Source: Arabidopsis thaliana (Eukaryota; Streptophyta; Magnoliopsida; Brassicales; Brassicaceae). Taken from it: 64,000 bases of DNA. Location of the stretch: the NCBI RefSeq assembly GCF_000001735.4, contig NC_003075.7, positions 15,625,001 through 15,689,000 of the forward strand, given 5' to 3'. A program made the position numbers and the translations under genes. Within the stretch, counting starts at the first letter, position 1; the number at the start of each line of letters is the position of its first letter. Below the pieces are notes generated by a model. That model made no database searches, had not been told where the DNA came from, and saw only the letters and a program-made list of their open reading frames with translations. Shown here in pieces: positions 1 to 12,602 of this stretch.

Positions 1-557
1 AATTTAACTGTAGATAGACTTCAAATTAAAAAAAAAAAAAACTTAATTTAATTGAATTTACCTAGCAATTGAATGCAAATAAATCACTCTGCAGCTGAAA
101 GAAAAAAGCATTAAAGAAACATTAAAAGTTTTTTTTCAAGAATCTGTTTCCAGTTTCCACATCATTATTTAAATTAAACATGAATGTGAAATATAGGTCA
201 ATTAGTTCTGAAACAAATAGATTCATTTAAAAAATCTCTAAATATTATATTTAAAAAATCTCTAAATATTATATTTAAAAAATAAAACTAAAGCTAATAT
301 TTTCACTTTAATTTTAAATTTCTCAATACTTATCCGTGTATATTATCAAGATGAAATTTAATATTATTAGTCATCTAAATGATATTATCAAAGGTTGTAT
401 CTCTTAGAACTAAAACTAAGTTCATAATTTCGAATTGTTGACAAGTAATCAAAAGTATTGTATGACTCAACCTCCAACTCAACAATATAAATAGATCCTC
501 AAATCAAGATTAAAATTGTGAGACATTACCTTCCTCTGGAATTGATTTCCTCTGTGC
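1..557. promoter_or_regulatory. Upstream region of the first polygalacturonase gene
   Basis: This AT-rich flank has no gene I can support. A TATAAATA box lies at 486-493, placing a likely transcription start near 515-525. A 24-bp unit is tandemly repeated at 226-249 and 250-273 with the beginning of a third copy. Nothing else stands out. Confidence 0.5.
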
Positions 558-3073
558 ATGTTCAATTTTTTTTTTACTATGAAGGATTTTAAAACATTGT
601 TCTCATTGATTATAGTTATATCATACTATTTCGAATATGGAGAAGGCCAAAGAATTCTAAGCATCAAGGATTTTATTATTGATACTAATCACACCATCAT
701 TGATTATTCTCAAGTAATCATTTTCTTAAAACTGATATGCAGTTAGATTATCAAAATTCTAGTAATAATTTCCAATGAAATATAAAAACTATATCATTTT
801 TTAAAGGCATTTCAAGAAGCATGGAAAGGATTATGCGAAGATGAAACACCCAACGGCTCAGCTTTAGTGATACGAAAGAACGAAACATATACTTTACAAC
901 CATCAACTTTTCGAGGTCCATGCGTATCTTCTAACATTCATATTCAGGTACTTTTGAAGATGTTAAGTGATGTATATAAAGATCTTGCAAAAAATCTCTT
1001 TGCTTCAAAACATGTTTATGTTAACAAAGTTGTAAGAAGTATTTTATTTTATTAAACAAAAAAAAAAGTATTTTATTTTAATGAATAGATAGATACTATA
1101 TATATCGAGCCAAACACTTGGTGCACATATAAGAACATACACATACATACATACATAATATTAACATGCATGTATGATTCTTTTTCTTTTTGATAAGATT
1201 GATGGAAAACTCGAAGGGCCAAGGAAGCCGATATATTGGAAAAACAAAGAAAACAGGAGTTGGTTAGGTTTCAAGGATGTAGAAGGTCTCGTCATCAACG
1301 GCTCAGGAGTTCTTAATCCTCATGGGGAAGCTTGGTGGAAATCTGTTAGTCTCTCTAAACGACCAACAGTAAGTCATTCCCAACACAATCCTTTTAGTAT
1401 ATCTTTTACATTTCTATATGAATCCACACAAATGAATTTATTCGTGTATGAACAAGTGCTAACTTTTATAAATAACTTTTCAAGTGACAATCAGGGCCGG
1501 GTTATACTAAAGTAAACAAGTGCTAATTTTGCTTATTAATAACTTATTACGTTTTGTATCTACAGACAATTAGTTTTGCGTCATGCATGGACATTGTATA
1601 TAATGGACTACATCACATAAATAGTCCAAGAAATCACATTTCAATTTATGGTTGCACCAATGCAACTTTATCAAATCTTGATATAAGCGCACCCGAAGAC
1701 AGTCCAAACACGGATGGCATCAACATTTGTCTTTCACACAGAATCCAAATCTTAGACTCCTCTATTCAAACTGGTAATCTTTATTCTTCTTTTTGTTTGA
1801 ATTTTAATATATTCATAGATTAAATGTTGGAAAATATGCTAAATTGCTTTATGGATGTGTTTATTACATGTTAGGTGATGATTGTGTTGCAATTACTGGT
1901 GGAAGGGGTGGTTCTTCAGATATCAACATTACTGGTGTAGCATGTGGTCCGGGTCACGGTATCAGGTTTGTTAGAAAATAAAAGTACAAAGAACTTTGAA
2001 ATCATCAATATAGGTCTTCATAGGTGCATGAATCGATTTTTATATTTACACCACAAGTTACTGCAGTTTCAAATAGTTTATTATTTTTTTGTTGTGTAAA
2101 TTATATATTTTACATGATTTTCTACTAAGATTATATTGTTTATTATGTCCAAACTTAAAACAAAACATAGTATTGGGAGTTTGGGGAAAGATAATGAGAG
2201 AGATGACATAGTCGAAAACGTGAACGTAAGAAGCTGTAGTTTTACAGGAACTCAAAATGGAGCAAGAATCAAGACTTGGAATGTAAAGTTTGACTTTTCC
2301 ATCTTTTCTTTGCTAGCAAAATATTTTATTTCTGTTTAAAAATCGTGTAGTTTACATACTTTCATAGGGAGGACGAGGGTTGGCCAAAAATATTTTGTAT
2401 GAAAATATTACATTGATAGATGCTGGATACCCCATCATCATCAATCAACACTATTTTGACAACAAAAAAAAACACTATTTTGACAAGAGTTTCCTCAAGG
2501 TAATTTTCAAACTGTAATTATTTTTTTATTGGAATATGAAAATCTATTGTATTTATTAGGAATCTAAATTATATACATATATAATTTTATAATACATTTT
2601 AAGAACCTATAATTAACTAGTAAATCAATTGAATTTCGTCATGTAAACCAAAACTTTAACGGATGCATATAAACATATTTGTTTAATTATTTTAATGAAC
2701 TGACCAAATGTATCATACTGCATTGTAATGACTAAAATTCACATTCATTATTTTAAGATTCAATTCTTACTGAATGCAAACTAATGATATGTTATGAATT
2801 TTATAGGAAAGTGGAGTGAAAGTGGACAACATAACATTTAGATACTTTGAAGGTACTAGCTCAAGTGAAATTCCGATAAAGCTAGACTGTGATGAAACGG
2901 AAAATTGCCATAACATCACGATGGAACACATCAACATTACATCTCCAACCCCGGGTAAAAATCTCACCGCATATTGTAAATTCGCCGATGTGAGTAGCTC
3001 ATTTGTCAACATTGATGTCGATTGTAATACAAATGAGGATCATCAACCTCATATATTGTCTCCTCTTCCATAA
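558..3073 (+). CDS. Polygalacturonase-type GH28 protein (pectin lyase-like fold), copy 1
   Basis: Predicted secreted pectin-modifying glycosidase of family GH28, which hydrolyses homogalacturonan in the cell wall. Exons: 558-713, 807-947, 1198-1368, 1566-1773, 1875-1965, 2171-2282, 2368-2499, 2807-3073; every join keeps frame. The four GH28 signatures are present in order: NTDG, GDDC, GPGHGI and RIK, so catalysis looks possible. The N-terminus is hydrophobic, like a signal peptide. The start is uncertain: ATG 558 gives 425 aa and ATG 579 gives 418 aa. Comparison with the two downstream paralogues suggests 579 is a replacement start (see findings). Exon 7 contains a small internal duplication and has INQ where the neighbours have IDQ. 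By recall this is At4g32370; no substrate is demonstrated. Confidence 0.85.
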
Positions 3074-3872
3074 ACTATCTACTCTAGGGCACTCTTTCTT
3101 GAAATGTTTATATGTAAGAACAAATTATGCTGATAATAGTTGTACATGCATGTTAACTGAATGTTAAATATTGGAAAAAATGGGAATCAATAATTTAATT
3201 AGCTCATTTCAAAAGAGCTACTGAATTTTGAATTTTATCTTTAATTGTGTTTATTTTTACGTGAATGGGTACATTCCATGATTATTTTTAACTGTGTGTT
3301 TATAGGAATCGTTTGCTCTTGATACCATAAAGATGTGTATTCAAGTGATAGTTTCTTATACAGAGGAAGAGAGCTAGGGTACATACAAGAGTAGTTCATG
3401 AGAATATACAATTGTACATAATTAAACCTGCAGTGTTAGCAATCATGGATACTGTAATCGAATCAATCATGAATATGATTATATCCTTAATAATGATAAC
3501 GATAATATTTGTATGTACGTCACTTGAAATTAAATCATGATATATATTAAAATATTAGTTTTCTCTGTTAAATGTGGATATTAACAAGTCTAGAATTTGA
3601 AAATGGTGCATGGATCTTAAGATATTGTGATTATATATAGCTAATTTTGATTGGGTTGAACGTTGAATGCATACTTACTAAGTTGAATTAATGCAAACAA
3701 AGAAAGAAAGAAATATGTAGAGTTGATCTATTGCAAAACTTTGTCAAGTTATAATCAAAACTCAAAAGTATGCAAGGACACTCAACACAACATCTATACA
3801 ACTCACAAGCCACAAACACACAATCTTACTAAATTTCTTACATTTCTTTTAGAAAGATTGGTTTATTTTATT
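3074..3872. other. Intergenic gap between polygalacturonase copies 1 and 2
   Basis: About 800 bp of AT-rich sequence holding the 3' end of copy 1 and the promoter of copy 2. Short open frames here have no recognisable content. I see no clear TATA box close to the copy-2 start. Confidence 0.4.
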
Positions 3873-6596
3873 ATGGTTCAAATGGTGAGAAACTATAATC
3901 TCTCTTTAACTACGCAACAAAGCTTACAAATTTAAAATCGTTTTTAATATTATTTTTTTGCTAGAGAACAGTGAAATTTTATGGGTGCAGATTCATTTTT
4001 TTCAATTTTTTCCAAAAATATAATAACCATTTACTATTACTAGGGCTTGGAATTACTCTTCTCGGTAATTCTAATTGCATCGTACCATTTGCAACACGGA
4101 GATGCTCATGTTAATTTAAGTATCAAGGATTTTTTATCTGATGCTAAAAATACAACTGCTGCTCATTCTCAGGTAACCGTTTATATATTATTTAGATCCA
4201 ATTATATTTTTAATACATAAATTTCTAAACAATTCAATCTCCTAATAGGCGTTTAAAGAGGCATGGAATGCGTTATGTGAAGCAAATGTGAATGGCACAA
4301 CAACATCTCTTGTAATAAATGCCAACGAAACATATATCGTACAACCCCAGTTGTTTCAAGGTCCTTGTGCATCTCGTAATATTCATATTCAGGTATTTAT
4401 CATCATACAATTATTTAGCTATATCGTCACAAAATGATCAACTTTTAAAGAAATCTCAATGTTTTACAAACATACATATATATATATATATATTTATATA
4501 TGTGTGTGATTATATATGTTTTTGCAAGATTGATGGAAAACTTGAAGCGCCAAAGATGGTAAGGGAGTGGGGAAACTACGAAAGTAAATGTTGGTTATGT
4601 TTCACAAACGTGAAAGGTCTCGTCCTCAATGGATCTGGGATTCTCCATCCCCATGGTGAAGCTTGGTGGTCCTCTATTGAGCACTCCCACCGACCACGAG
4701 TATGTATTTTCTTTGTTTAAGGATTAAATTATATATAAATATATAATAGACTAACAAGCAAAGTATTTACAATTTATTTTGTTTGTGTAGACAATAGGAT
4801 TTAGTGGAAGTAGTAACATCTTATATAATGGGCTCACTCAGATGAATAGCCCAAAGAATCACATTTCTATTTTAGATTGCACCAACGTAACTTTATCAAA
4901 CTTCCATCTAATCGCACCGAAAGATAGTCCAAATACTGATGGCATCGATATTGCTCATTCAAACAATATCCGAATTTTCAACTCATCTATCCAAACCGGT
5001 ATGTTATGTTCAGTTTTATTTGAATTAAATATTAATTAATATGTGTCAATATACATGGATTAATCATGAGAAATTACATAATTCCGTTTTTTTTGTGTGG
5101 TGATTTGTTTGTCAGGTGATGATTGTATTGCGATTAATGGTGGTTCGTATGATATCAACATAACTCATGTAGCATGTGGTCCAGGTCATGGCATCAGGTT
5201 CGCACGCATCATAAACATCTTAAAGGGCTTCCAAATTTAGACTTTTGGGTTTGGTTTTTGACAGAATTATACAAATATTTCTGATTGTTATTATGTGTTG
5301 CAGAAGTAATTAGATTGGTTTAGTACAAATTCATCTAGGATTATGATATATGTGTGATTTTGTACGAATATATATTTTTATATATCTTACAGGGATATCT
5401 TTCAAATTTCATTTTGACGTTTTATTTTGAAAAAATAATTAAATATTAATTGTGTATTTCGTCTTTGAAAAATCCTACAGTATTGGAAGTTTGGGGAGAT
5501 ATAGTGTAAACGATACGGTCCAGAACGTAAAAATAAGACACTGCAGCTTCAATGGAACAGAAAATGGAGCAAGAATAAAGACTTGGACTGTAAGAGTTTT
5601 TTTAAAAATTAAACTTATATACATACTTTTCTTTTTGTTTGCAAAATTACATACGTCTATTTTTACAAATTTATATAACTATCATATTACATTGTACATA
5701 ATTTCTTAGGGAGGTCTCGGGGTCGCCAAAAATATATTATACGAGAATATAACATTAACAGATACCAAATATCCTATCATCATCGATCAACATTACTGTA
5801 ATGGTGGCCACAATTGTACAAAAGAGGTAAACGAATTATATAATAATTTTTTAATTTGCAAAATATATTGTCTTTCGTATTTTGAATCTTAGACATCTGT
5901 TTTGTTAGATATATATATATATATATATAATTGTAAATTTCAGAATTTTAAAATAAAATAATACAACTGTTTAAAATGTTACAGGCGATGACTGCTGTGA
6001 AAGTGAGCAATGTGACATTTAGATACTTTACAGGAACATGTGCAAATGATATTGCGATAAAACTAGATTGTGATGAAGTAACGGGTTGTAAAGATATCGT
6101 GATGGAACACATCAACATCACTTCTTCATCTACGAAAAGGCCTCTAACCGCATATTGTCAATTTGCGGATATAATTAGTCACTTTGTCTCCATGAAAATC
6201 AAATGTGATTATTATGAAGAACCTTTAGTACCAGTTGAACCTCCACAACAGGTTGAACCTCCAACGCCGACTAAACCTCTGGCTCCAGCTAAACCTCCAC
6301 GACACGTTGGACCTCTAATGCCGACTAAACCTCCAACCATGTTTCCTAAACCTCTGGCACCAGCTAAATCTCCACGACACGTTGAACTTCCAATGCCGAC
6401 TAAACCTCCAACCATGTTTCCTAAACCTCTGGCTCCAGCTAAACCTCCACGACACGTTGAACCTCCAATGCCGACTAAACCTCCAACCATGTTTCCTAAA
6501 CCATTGGCACCAGCTAAACCTCCTGTATACTATGCTAAACCTCCAGCGCCGAATGCTCAACCTTCGATGTTGTCTTTTCTTTCGTGCCTTATTTAA
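3873..6596 (+). CDS. Polygalacturonase-type GH28 protein with proline-rich repeat tail, copy 2
   Basis: Second tandem GH28 gene, predicted 527 aa and secreted. Exons: 3873-3884, 4044-4172, 4249-4392, 4529-4699, 4791-4998, 5116-5197, 5481-5589, 5710-5826, 5985-6596. Exon boundaries and phases match copies 1 and 3. The first coding exon is only 12 nt (MVQM), and its last codon is an ATG abutting the donor, so either ATG could initiate. NTDG, GDDC, GPGHGI and RIK are all retained. The distinctive part is the C-terminus: after the normal GH28 end the last exon runs on for about 130 residues of Pro/Lys/Ala-rich sequence, including three copies of a 25-residue unit. The tail resembles proline-rich wall proteins in composition and may bind the wall; that is inference. 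By recall At4g32375. Confidence 0.85.
6297..6521 (+). repeat. 75-bp coding tandem repeat, three copies
   Basis: Copies begin at 6297, 6372 and 6447, each starting with the same CCACGACACGTTG string. Each encodes 25 residues containing [16 protein letters not shown]. Degenerate earlier units precede the array from about 6240. The repeat lies wholly within the last exon of copy 2 and keeps its reading frame. Confidence 0.9.
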
Positions 6597-7637
6597 ATTT
6601 TTATTGTGAACTTTCTATCGCATTTACTATATCAAAACTGTGATGAGATAGTCACTAGAGAATTAACGAAGAAATCTGTTAACCAGAAAGCTAATACACT
6701 AAAAGTTATAATTTATCTCATCAATCATTTTTTTTGTTCATACATCAGTTTAAATACGAAGATAAACATTTTTCTCTATCATCTATTTTTTGTTTTTTTT
6801 TTTTTTTTTTTTTCTTTCTGTACGTATGTATACGTATTTATTGTTTGTTTTTTCAAATGAATTTTACATCCACAAACATTTTGAGGTTTTTCTTCTTTTT
6901 GCGTTTGATGTTTGCATTTCTATTATGCAAAACATCTTATGGAATTTCATAAAACATGTACGAATATTTCAAAAAGGTTCAATTTGAACTTTTGTCTCAT
7001 AAAAACATGTAAGCAAAAGAAAAAGAAAAAAGACTGATCAGTCTTCATGACAAAGATTACCAAGGCATATATATTCACGTCGTACTGTAAATGAATTGTG
7101 CCCGTATTATGGACTTATTTTTGGGTCATAGTCCTGAAGATGTGAAAAGCTTGAGTCATGCGATTTTTTCCCCGTGAAACTCACCGTTTTAGTTTAATTA
7201 TGAATAATAAAACATATTATCATGTGATGCATTTAGTAATTTATATTTTTAATGTTATGTGGGAAATATTATCCATAGAAAATGCTATCTCTTTCCCACC
7301 CCAATATACATAGATTTTACGGAATATTTCTCATTTTGAATATTTATGAAGCTACCTGAGAAAATTTTCTCTGCTTCCTACTAAAATATATTTTAGGATA
7401 TTAAATATTTCAAAATCCTGGTGGATAAAACAATTACCAATAAATAGTAGATACAATGCGTTGACCATGCATACTACCTAAGTATTAAGAATAGTTATAA
7501 ACCCATTACCATAAAGGCATAAATATATAGTCTCTTTTAAATTTTATTCAAATTGATTTAATTCTTTAACAAAGAAAAAAAGAGTCATATTTTTTATTTT
7601 CGAAAATTTGCAAGTAATTAATACATTTATCAACTCT

Positions 7638-7684
<47 letters not shown>

Positions 7685-7768
7685 CACACATCTTACAACA
7701 TACACACTATTAACGCTCCATTTACTAAGAAAAAAGTATAATCTATATTTTCATTGATTAGTATAAAA
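6597..7768. other. Intergenic gap between polygalacturonase copies 2 and 3
   Basis: About 1.2 kb of AT-rich sequence. It contains a long T tract near 6787-6811 and an (AT)n microsatellite at about 7644-7680. I see no gene. Confidence 0.4.
7644..7680. repeat. (AT)n microsatellite
   Basis: Uninterrupted AT dinucleotide run of about 18 units upstream of polygalacturonase copy 3. A similar TA run lies at about 8868-8902 inside the fourth intron of that gene. Confidence 0.9.
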
Positions 7769-8864
7769 ATGGTGAGAAGATAAAAATTCGCATTTTAGTT
7801 GATATTGTTTTTTCATTGTTTCAGGAATTTTGTTCAAGTATATATTGTCTCACTACTTTTAATTTTACTAGGGTTTTGAGATACTGCTCTCAGTGCTTCT
7901 AATTGCATCATACCATTTACAGTACGGAAATGGTCGAATGATTCTAACCATGAAAGATTTTATATCTAATTCTAACTCTACAAATGTTGATCATTCTCAG
8001 GTAACTATTTATACAAGTTTATTTATTTATATCCGGATGATCAATTAAATATATTATATTTTTCCAGTTAAAATTGAATCATTGCTTGATAAAATTTTCG
8101 AAATAGGCATTTCAAAACGCATGGAGAGCGTTATGTGGAGGGAAAGGTGGATCAGCCTCGTTTGTAATACAAGCCCATGAAACATATACCATACAACCAC
8201 AATTGCTTGAAGGTCCTTGCATGCCTCGTAATATTCATATTCAGGTATAATTCATACAAAGGACGTTATGGATCTTGTCATTTATTTGCATGTAACCTAC
8301 TAACCTCTTTGCTTAATTTTGTGTTCACATTCCTGATTAAATCGATGACGACACCAAACCAAATGATTGGTACAAATAAAATCTTATTAGTTTCGTGTAC
8401 AATACAATAAAACTAAGCGTAATCATAATTAAAAGTCAAAACGAACCAAAATTCATCAAAGCAAAATCAAATCTTCTGACTCGATTGGTAAACTTTTTTG
8501 GTACTGGGGAATGATTAATTTATTAGTTAGAATGTGATTATGTCAGCAAAGTTTCAAGAAATCTCATCATTTTGCAAACCTCTCATATACCTTGTTATTT
8601 TTCCTTGGACAAGATTGATGGAACAATTGAAGCTCCGAAGATGGCAAACGACTGGGGAAGGAATAAACTTGACTGTTGGTTATGTTTTGAAAAGGTGACA
8701 GGCCTCGTTCTCACTGGATCCGGTGTCCTCAATACCCATGGAGAAAGCTGGTGGTCTTCTGTTGCTCTCCAATCTCGACCAGTGGTACGTTGAAGCTGCA
8801 TATTCAACATGTAGATTTTAAAGTATGCATTAATAGAACATTTATTTTCTGTGAGGACTTTAAG

Positions 8865-8903
<39 letters not shown>

Positions 8904-10420
8904 GCACATATATTGCTAGTATTATCTACAATTTACGATTTATTTTTTGCTTGTGCAGGCAGTAAGATTTTTTGGATGCCAAAACATTTTATATAATGGA
9001 TTAACTCAGATCAATAGTCCAAGGAATCACATAACGATTTTGGATAGCAACAACGCAACTTTATCAAATCTTCATCTAATTGCCCCTGCAAGTAGTCCAA
9101 ATACTGATGGCATTGATATCTCTCATTCACAAAATATCAATATTATGAGCTCCACAATCAAAACCGGTACTACCATTTTCCTTAGTTAAACGAAAATTAG
9201 ACTACGCCATATACAGATTGATCAGGAGAAAGATTACAATATTTTATTTTATGATATTTATGGTTTTCTACCTATTAGGTGATGACTGTGTTGCAATTAA
9301 ACGTAATTCATACAATATTAACGTAACTTACGTGACATGTGGTCCGGGTCATGGCATAAGGTTCGCACATATAAAATTAATTTTCAAATATATACTTTTA
9401 CTATCAATTCTTGATCAATGTGTGACGAAAGTACAGTATCGGAAGTTTGGGGGAAGGAGGGGCATCTGAGGTAGTACAAAATGTGAATGTCAGACATTGC
9501 ACCTTCACTGGAACACAAAATGGTGCAAGAATCAAGACTTGGCCTGTAAGTTTTTTTTTATTGTTTGTTATAGAATAAAATAATATACATAATATAAAAA
9601 ACATATATCATGTACTTGGACGTTACATACCCTAATTTTGCAGGGAGGACAAGGGTTTGTCAAAAATATTTTGTACGAAGATATTACTCTAATAAATGCC
9701 AACTTCCCCATCATCATCGATCAACAATATCGTGATAATGCTGGTCAATATAAACAATCAGCAGGGGTAATATTTTTAAATCTACAGTCATATTTTAATA
9801 CATGAATAGGTGCATGTGACCACAATATACATATGAAGTGATATTATTTTAATTTGAAATCTCTAATAAAAGACGATACATAAGTGATAAGTGAATGTAA
9901 CTAAAACTGAAATATGCTTCAACCTTGATATTTTGAAAATTTAAGGCTCAGAGAGAGAGATGCTAAATTTCACGTATTTTTTTAGATTTGAGTATAACAA
10001 ACATATGTTGTGTTCTTTCAGGCTACTGCTGTGAAAGTGAGCGACGTGACGTTTAGATCATTCACAGGGACTTGTGCCGCTCCTATTGCAATAAAACTAG
10101 ATTGTGACCCGAATACAGGTTGTGACAACATCGTGATGGAACAAATCAATATCGCTTCTTCATCTCCGAAAACGCCGCTCACCTCGTACTGCAAATTTGC
10201 GCATGTCGTTAGTCGCTTTGTCTCCATTCCCATAACCTGTAGTTTTCATACTGAAGATTCTCAACCTGCGTCACTGAATCCTCAACCTTCCGCACCGTAT
10301 GCTATATCCCCGACGACACCGCATACTCAGCCTCATGCACCAACTACTCAACCTCCACTGTTCTTTCGTTTCTATACAAATTTCAAAGCCTTCTTAGGAA
10401 GGTTGGGTCGTAACTGCTAG
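7769..10420 (+). CDS. Polygalacturonase-type GH28 protein, copy 3
   Basis: Third tandem GH28 gene, predicted 453 aa. Exons: 7769-7771, 7872-8000, 8107-8244, 8614-8784, 8959-9166, 9279-9360, 9437-9545, 9644-9766, 10022-10420. The first coding exon appears to be the ATG alone, followed directly by GTGAGA; the next exon then gives a hydrophobic signal-peptide-like segment (GFEILLSVLLIASYH). Exon lengths of 129, 171, 208, 82 and 109 nt equal those of copy 2, showing recent tandem duplication. NTDG, GDDC, GPGHGI and RIK are intact. The C-terminus carries a shorter Pro/Gln/Thr-rich tail ending in GRLGRNC, unlike copy 2. Predicted role is wall pectin hydrolysis; specificity is unknown. By recall At4g32380. 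Confidence 0.85.
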
Positions 10421-11549
10421 ATTTATTATAGCAATATATTGTTATGAGTAGTCACTGTTACTTTACTAAAAAAAATAAAAAGAAAGTTTTAACTTATTTA
10501 CAATAGTAATATTGTTTCCTGATGTGAGCTTAAATACAAAGATATAAATAATGTTATCAGTAACACACGCGCGCTAATTAAGAAGAAGACAAAATTACTT
10601 TTTACGTATTTTTACCACCAAAGATGATCAAGGGTGTTCATTAGTATGCTATGTATGTGTACAAGTAAAACGTATTTAGTATCCTCCTAATGACTAGAAA
10701 TAGGACTATAGGAGCTAGGTTATACATTATCAACCGTTTGTAGACTTGTAGCCCAAAGACATTACATGCCGAACGTTTAAGTTAGAAGTGAACCAATTGT
10801 CGCGAGAATAAAGTAAATGTATGTGACTCACACGGTCTATGCTCACAATGACAACATTATTGTAAAGAATAAGTTTCGTTGTTAGTTTGTTACTATAATT
10901 TGTTTTTTTTTCTTATAAAGTAAGTTAAAATTCTTTATTATCTGTTTCCATCACTAAACCTAACAGTCTATAGCTATGTATTTAATGTCAAAATATTCAA
11001 ACCTAAACATATATAGTTATATGCAATTAATGTGAGGCGAGACTAGGAAACTTAACATGAATGGCCACCAAATGTTTGAACCCAAAACAAAAACTATATG
11101 AATTATTAAGGAAAAAAAGATAAGTTTCACTCTTTTAACAAAGTAATGTTGACTTATAACAACCATTGACTACTAATAAGATTAAAAGATGCATATTTAT
11201 AGTTATAAATAGTTAATGTAAACAAGTAATTTAATTCATATTGAATTTAATATTCACAAACTGCACCAACCTATCAAAATTAGTCAATAAAAAGAGGTAA
11301 GTGATTAATTAAACAGTAAATAAGTTAGTGGGCCTATAGATAAGCCCATTAGTAAATTGGAAAGAAAAAAACACCTTTAGGCCATAGCACAGTCACGCCA
11401 ACCCTCTCGCTCGCTACATTAGACAGACTCTCTCACACCAAAAGTCTCTAAAAACACAACACACAAACTGCGCATTTTATCCTGCATCCCTCAGACGACG
11501 CTATCCTGCGCACCACCGTCCTCCTCCGTTCTCCTCCTCCTCCGAGACA
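10421..11549. promoter_or_regulatory. Intergenic region and promoter of the TPT-family transporter
   Basis: Mostly AT-rich sequence with no gene. Close to the downstream start are TGGGCC at 11329-11334 and AGCCCA at 11343-11348, a pair typical of plant site II promoter elements. A pyrimidine-rich leader follows at about 11400-11549. Confidence 0.45.
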
Positions 11550-12602
11550 ATGGGAAAAGGCGGTGCACTTAGCGATGGAGTCATCAAGAAGATCCTCCTC
11601 TCCTACACCTACGTCGCGATCTGGATCTTCCTGAGCTTCACCGTCATCGTCTACAACAAATACATCCTCGACAAGAAGATGTACAATTGGCCTTTTCCGA
11701 TCACACTCACCATGATCCACATGGCTTTTTGCTCTTCCCTCGCCGTCATCCTCATCAAAGTCTTCAAAATCGTCGAGCCTGTTTCAATGTCTCGAGATAC
11801 TTACATCAGATCTGTAGTCCCGATCGGTGCTCTGTACTCGCTTTCTCTCTGGCTCTCCAATTCCGCTTACATTTACCTCTCCGTCTCCTTCATTCAGATG
11901 CTCAAAGCTCTAATGCCTGTCGCTGTTTACTCAATCGGAGTCCTTCTTAAGAAAGAATCGTTCAAATCGGAGACGATGACTAATATGCTCTCGATCTCTT
12001 TCGGTGTTGCGATTGCTGCTTATGGTGAGGCTAAGTTCGATACTTGGGGAGTTATGCTTCAGCTTGGTGCTGTAGCTTTCGAAGCAACGAGGTTGGTTTT
12101 GATTCAGATCTTGCTCACTTCTAAAGGAATCAATCTTAATCCAATCACTTCATTGTACTACGTTGCTCCTTGTTGTTTGGTGTTCCTCTTCTTCCCTTGG
12201 ATCTTCGTCGAGCTTCCGATTCTTAGGGAAACTTCGAGTTTCCACTTTGATTTCGTGATTTTTGGGACTAATTCCGTATGTGCATTTGCTTTGAACCTTG
12301 CTGTGTTCCTCCTCGTTGGAAAGACCTCGGCTTTAACAATGAATGTTGCTGGTGTGGTTAAGGATTGGCTATTGATTGCCTTCTCTTGGTCTGTGATTAA
12401 AGATACGGTGACTCCGCTTAATCTCTTTGGTTACGGGCTTGCGTTCTTGGGTGTTGCGTATTACAATCACTGCAAGTTACAGGCGTTGAAGGCTAAGGAT
12501 GCTCAGAAGAAGGTTCAGCAAGGTGATGAAGAAGAAGCTGGGAAGCTTTTGGAAGAGAGGGAAAGTGAAGCTGCTGCGAAACGGAATGAAACAGAAGACT
12601 GA
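11550..12602 (+). CDS. Nucleotide-sugar/triose-phosphate translocator family protein
   Basis: Intronless 350-aa multi-pass membrane protein of the drug/metabolite transporter superfamily (TPT/NST, EamA-like), with about ten hydrophobic segments. The family exchanges nucleotide sugars or sugar phosphates for nucleoside monophosphate or phosphate in Golgi, ER or plastid membranes. It starts [10 protein letters not shown], without an obvious transit peptide, which favours an endomembrane location. A conserved [17 protein letters not shown] stretch lies in the second half, typical of the KT/KV-A-G subgroup. The last 40 residues are hydrophilic and rich in Lys, Glu and Ala, a cytosolic tail. By recall this is At4g32390. 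I cannot assign the substrate from sequence. Confidence 0.9.
   Translation: MGKGGALSDGVIKKILLSYTYVAIWIFLSFTVIVYNKYILDKKMYNWPFPITLTMIHMAFCSSLAVILIKVFKIVEPVSMSRDTYIRSVVPIGALYSLSLWLSNSAYIYLSVSFIQMLKALMPVAVYSIGVLLKKESFKSETMTNMLSISFGVAIAAYGEAKFDTWGVMLQLGAVAFEATRLVLIQILLTSKGINLNPITSLYYVAPCCLVFLFFPWIFVELPILRETSSFHFDFVIFGTNSVCAFALNLAVFLLVGKTSALTMNVAGVVKDWLLIAFSWSVIKDTVTPLNLFGYGLAFLGVAYYNHCKLQALKAKDAQKKVQQGDEEEAGKLLEERESEAAAKRNETED

Noticed and set aside
6212..6560. Minus-strand Gly/Ser- and Trp/Arg-rich frames over the polygalacturonase tail
   Set aside because: These are antisense shadows of the proline-rich repeat in copy 2, whose exon is supported by homology and splice sites.
11448..11720. Minus-strand frame overlapping the transporter start
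   Set aside because: It has no recognisable domain and overlaps a full-length, well-supported gene.
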